This document shows, in pieces, positions 17,974 through 18,353 of a stretch of DNA of 18,353 bases. Origin of the DNA: a bacterium (GTDB lineage: Bacteria; CAIWAD01). The stretch covers positions 1-18,353 of the forward strand of contig JAUXWS010000037.1 in NCBI GenBank assembly GCA_030685015.1, written 5' to 3'. How positions within the stretch are numbered: the stretch's first letter is position 1; each line of letters begins with the position of its first letter. Below the pieces are notes generated by a model. It saw only the letters and a program-made list of their open reading frames with translations. It did not search any database and was not told the DNA's origin. Both the position numbers and the translations under genes were made by a program.

Positions 17974-18061
17974 CTGTTTTCGGCCTCGTCACCCGCCGCG
18001 TCGGATCTTGCGGCGCAAGCGCCGCGCCCTCTTCCCACCTTTCTTCTGGCGAGAAGAAAGG
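17974..18061. repeat. ~90-bp structured repeat, copy 1
   Basis: Shares ctgttttcggcctcgtc, then ggatcttgcggcgcaagc and gccgcgc, with copy 2. It has two hairpins: GCGGCG/CGCCGC (18010-18025) and cctttcttc/gaagaaagg (18038-18046 with 18053-18061). The second stem differs from copy 2 but stays fully paired. Confidence 0.75.
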
Positions 18062-18105
18062 TTGCGCCAAGGAAGCGCCCTCCAAGACATGCAGGGCCCC
18101 AACTA

Positions 18106-18123
18106 GGCGGCCTCACGGCCGCC
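18106..18123. repeat. Short GC-rich hairpin
   Basis: GGCGGCC and GGCCGCC form a perfect 7-bp stem around a tcac loop. There is no T-tract on either side, so it is not called a terminator. Confidence 0.45.
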
Positions 18124-18168
18124 GTCGAACAGAGGGCCCTATCACCTGATGCGGTCCCCATGGCAATT

Positions 18169-18211
18169 GGTTCAGGCCGTGGCCAACCGCTGGTTGGCCT
18201 CGGCCTGAACC
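18169..18211. repeat. 43-base near-perfect palindrome
   Basis: Arms 18169-18188 and 18192-18211 pair at 19 of 20 positions around a gct loop (ggttcaggccgtggccaacc and its inverse). This is a very stable cruciform or RNA hairpin. Neither side carries a clear T-tract. Confidence 0.75.
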
Positions 18212-18263
18212 TCACGTAGTCATGTTTCATCTATGGCGCAGTTGCACCTGGCAAATCCAGACC

Positions 18264-18353
18264 CTGTTTTCGGCCTCGTCGCGCGTCACGACGCTGGATC
18301 TTGCGGCGCAAGCGCCGCGCTCTTGCACCTTTCTTTCACGGGCGAAAGAAAGG
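18264..18353. repeat. ~90-bp structured repeat, copy 2 (reaches window end)
   Basis: Second copy of 17974-18061. Its hairpins are GCGGCG/CGCCGC (18303-18318) and cctttctttc/gaaagaaagg (18328-18337 with 18344-18353), one pair longer than in copy 1. It may continue past the window. Confidence 0.75.

Larger units (their letters stand above)
17840..18353. other. Gene-free, hairpin-rich repeat region
   Basis: There is no supportable gene in 514 bases. It contains the second 39-bp hairpin repeat (17922-17960), two copies of a ~90-base structured repeat (17974-18061 and 18264-18353), a GGCGGCC/GGCCGCC hairpin (18106-18123) and a 43-base palindrome (18169-18211). The promoter of the KOW-protein operon should lie here, but I could not single one out. 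Confidence 0.7.

Noticed and set aside
16737-18230. 497-codon minus-strand frame overlapping the KOW-protein gene
   Set aside because: It is Arg/Gly/Pro/His-rich out-of-frame translation and crosses the repeats; the other frame has clear domain patterns.

Overview
The window looks like a chromosomal replication-origin neighbourhood from a GC-rich Gram-negative bacterium. Gram-negative character is supported by two beta-barrel-type outer membrane proteins, a lipobox lipoprotein with a c-type heme motif, and a GyrB of about 803 residues, which is the long form with the extra domain seen in many Gram-negative lineages. The PorV/FadL-like barrel hints at an FCB-type lineage, but the window holds no rRNA or other phylogenetic marker that I can place, so this is weak. 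The organism very probably decodes UGA as selenocysteine, because selD carries an in-frame UGA at the catalytic position followed by a SECIS-like hairpin.

Layout. (1) 1-2206 is an accessory, damaged region. It holds an RHS-core protein whose toxin-like tail is cut by an IS1595-type insertion sequence (901-1962), then the C-terminal remnant of an unrelated ORF on the far side. (2) 2231-11874 is the replication core, all on the minus strand: dnaA, dnaN, recF, dciA (DUF721), gyrB, gyrA, closed by a good intrinsic terminator after gyrA. (3) 10080-10482 and 11875-12379 flank dnaA and both hold DnaA-box-like motifs. The upstream one also has an AT-rich stretch and a near-consensus dnaA promoter, so a bipartite oriC around dnaA is the natural reading. 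(4) 12380-13951, plus strand: selD (selenophosphate synthetase, Sec20) and an HU/IHF-family protein with an extended tail. (5) 13952-17839, minus strand: a KOW/barrel-sandwich protein of unknown function, a 265-residue outer membrane protein, a monoheme lipoprotein, and a PorV/FadL-like outer membrane protein. (6) 17840-18353 has no gene that I can support and is packed with hairpin-forming repeats. One of these recurs in the gyrB-gyrA spacer.

How the parts fit. DnaA would bind the flanking boxes and open the AT-rich DNA. DciA is the known loader or partner of replicative helicase in bacteria without DnaC. DnaN is the clamp, RecF acts in gap repair, and GyrA/GyrB form gyrase. SelD supplies selenophosphate, including for its own Sec residue. 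The distal minus-strand genes look like an envelope module. The most unusual items are the Sec-containing SelD with its SECIS, the paired repeats with compensatory stem changes, the IS-mediated scar in the RHS tail, and the uncharacterised KOW-protein/outer-membrane-protein pair.
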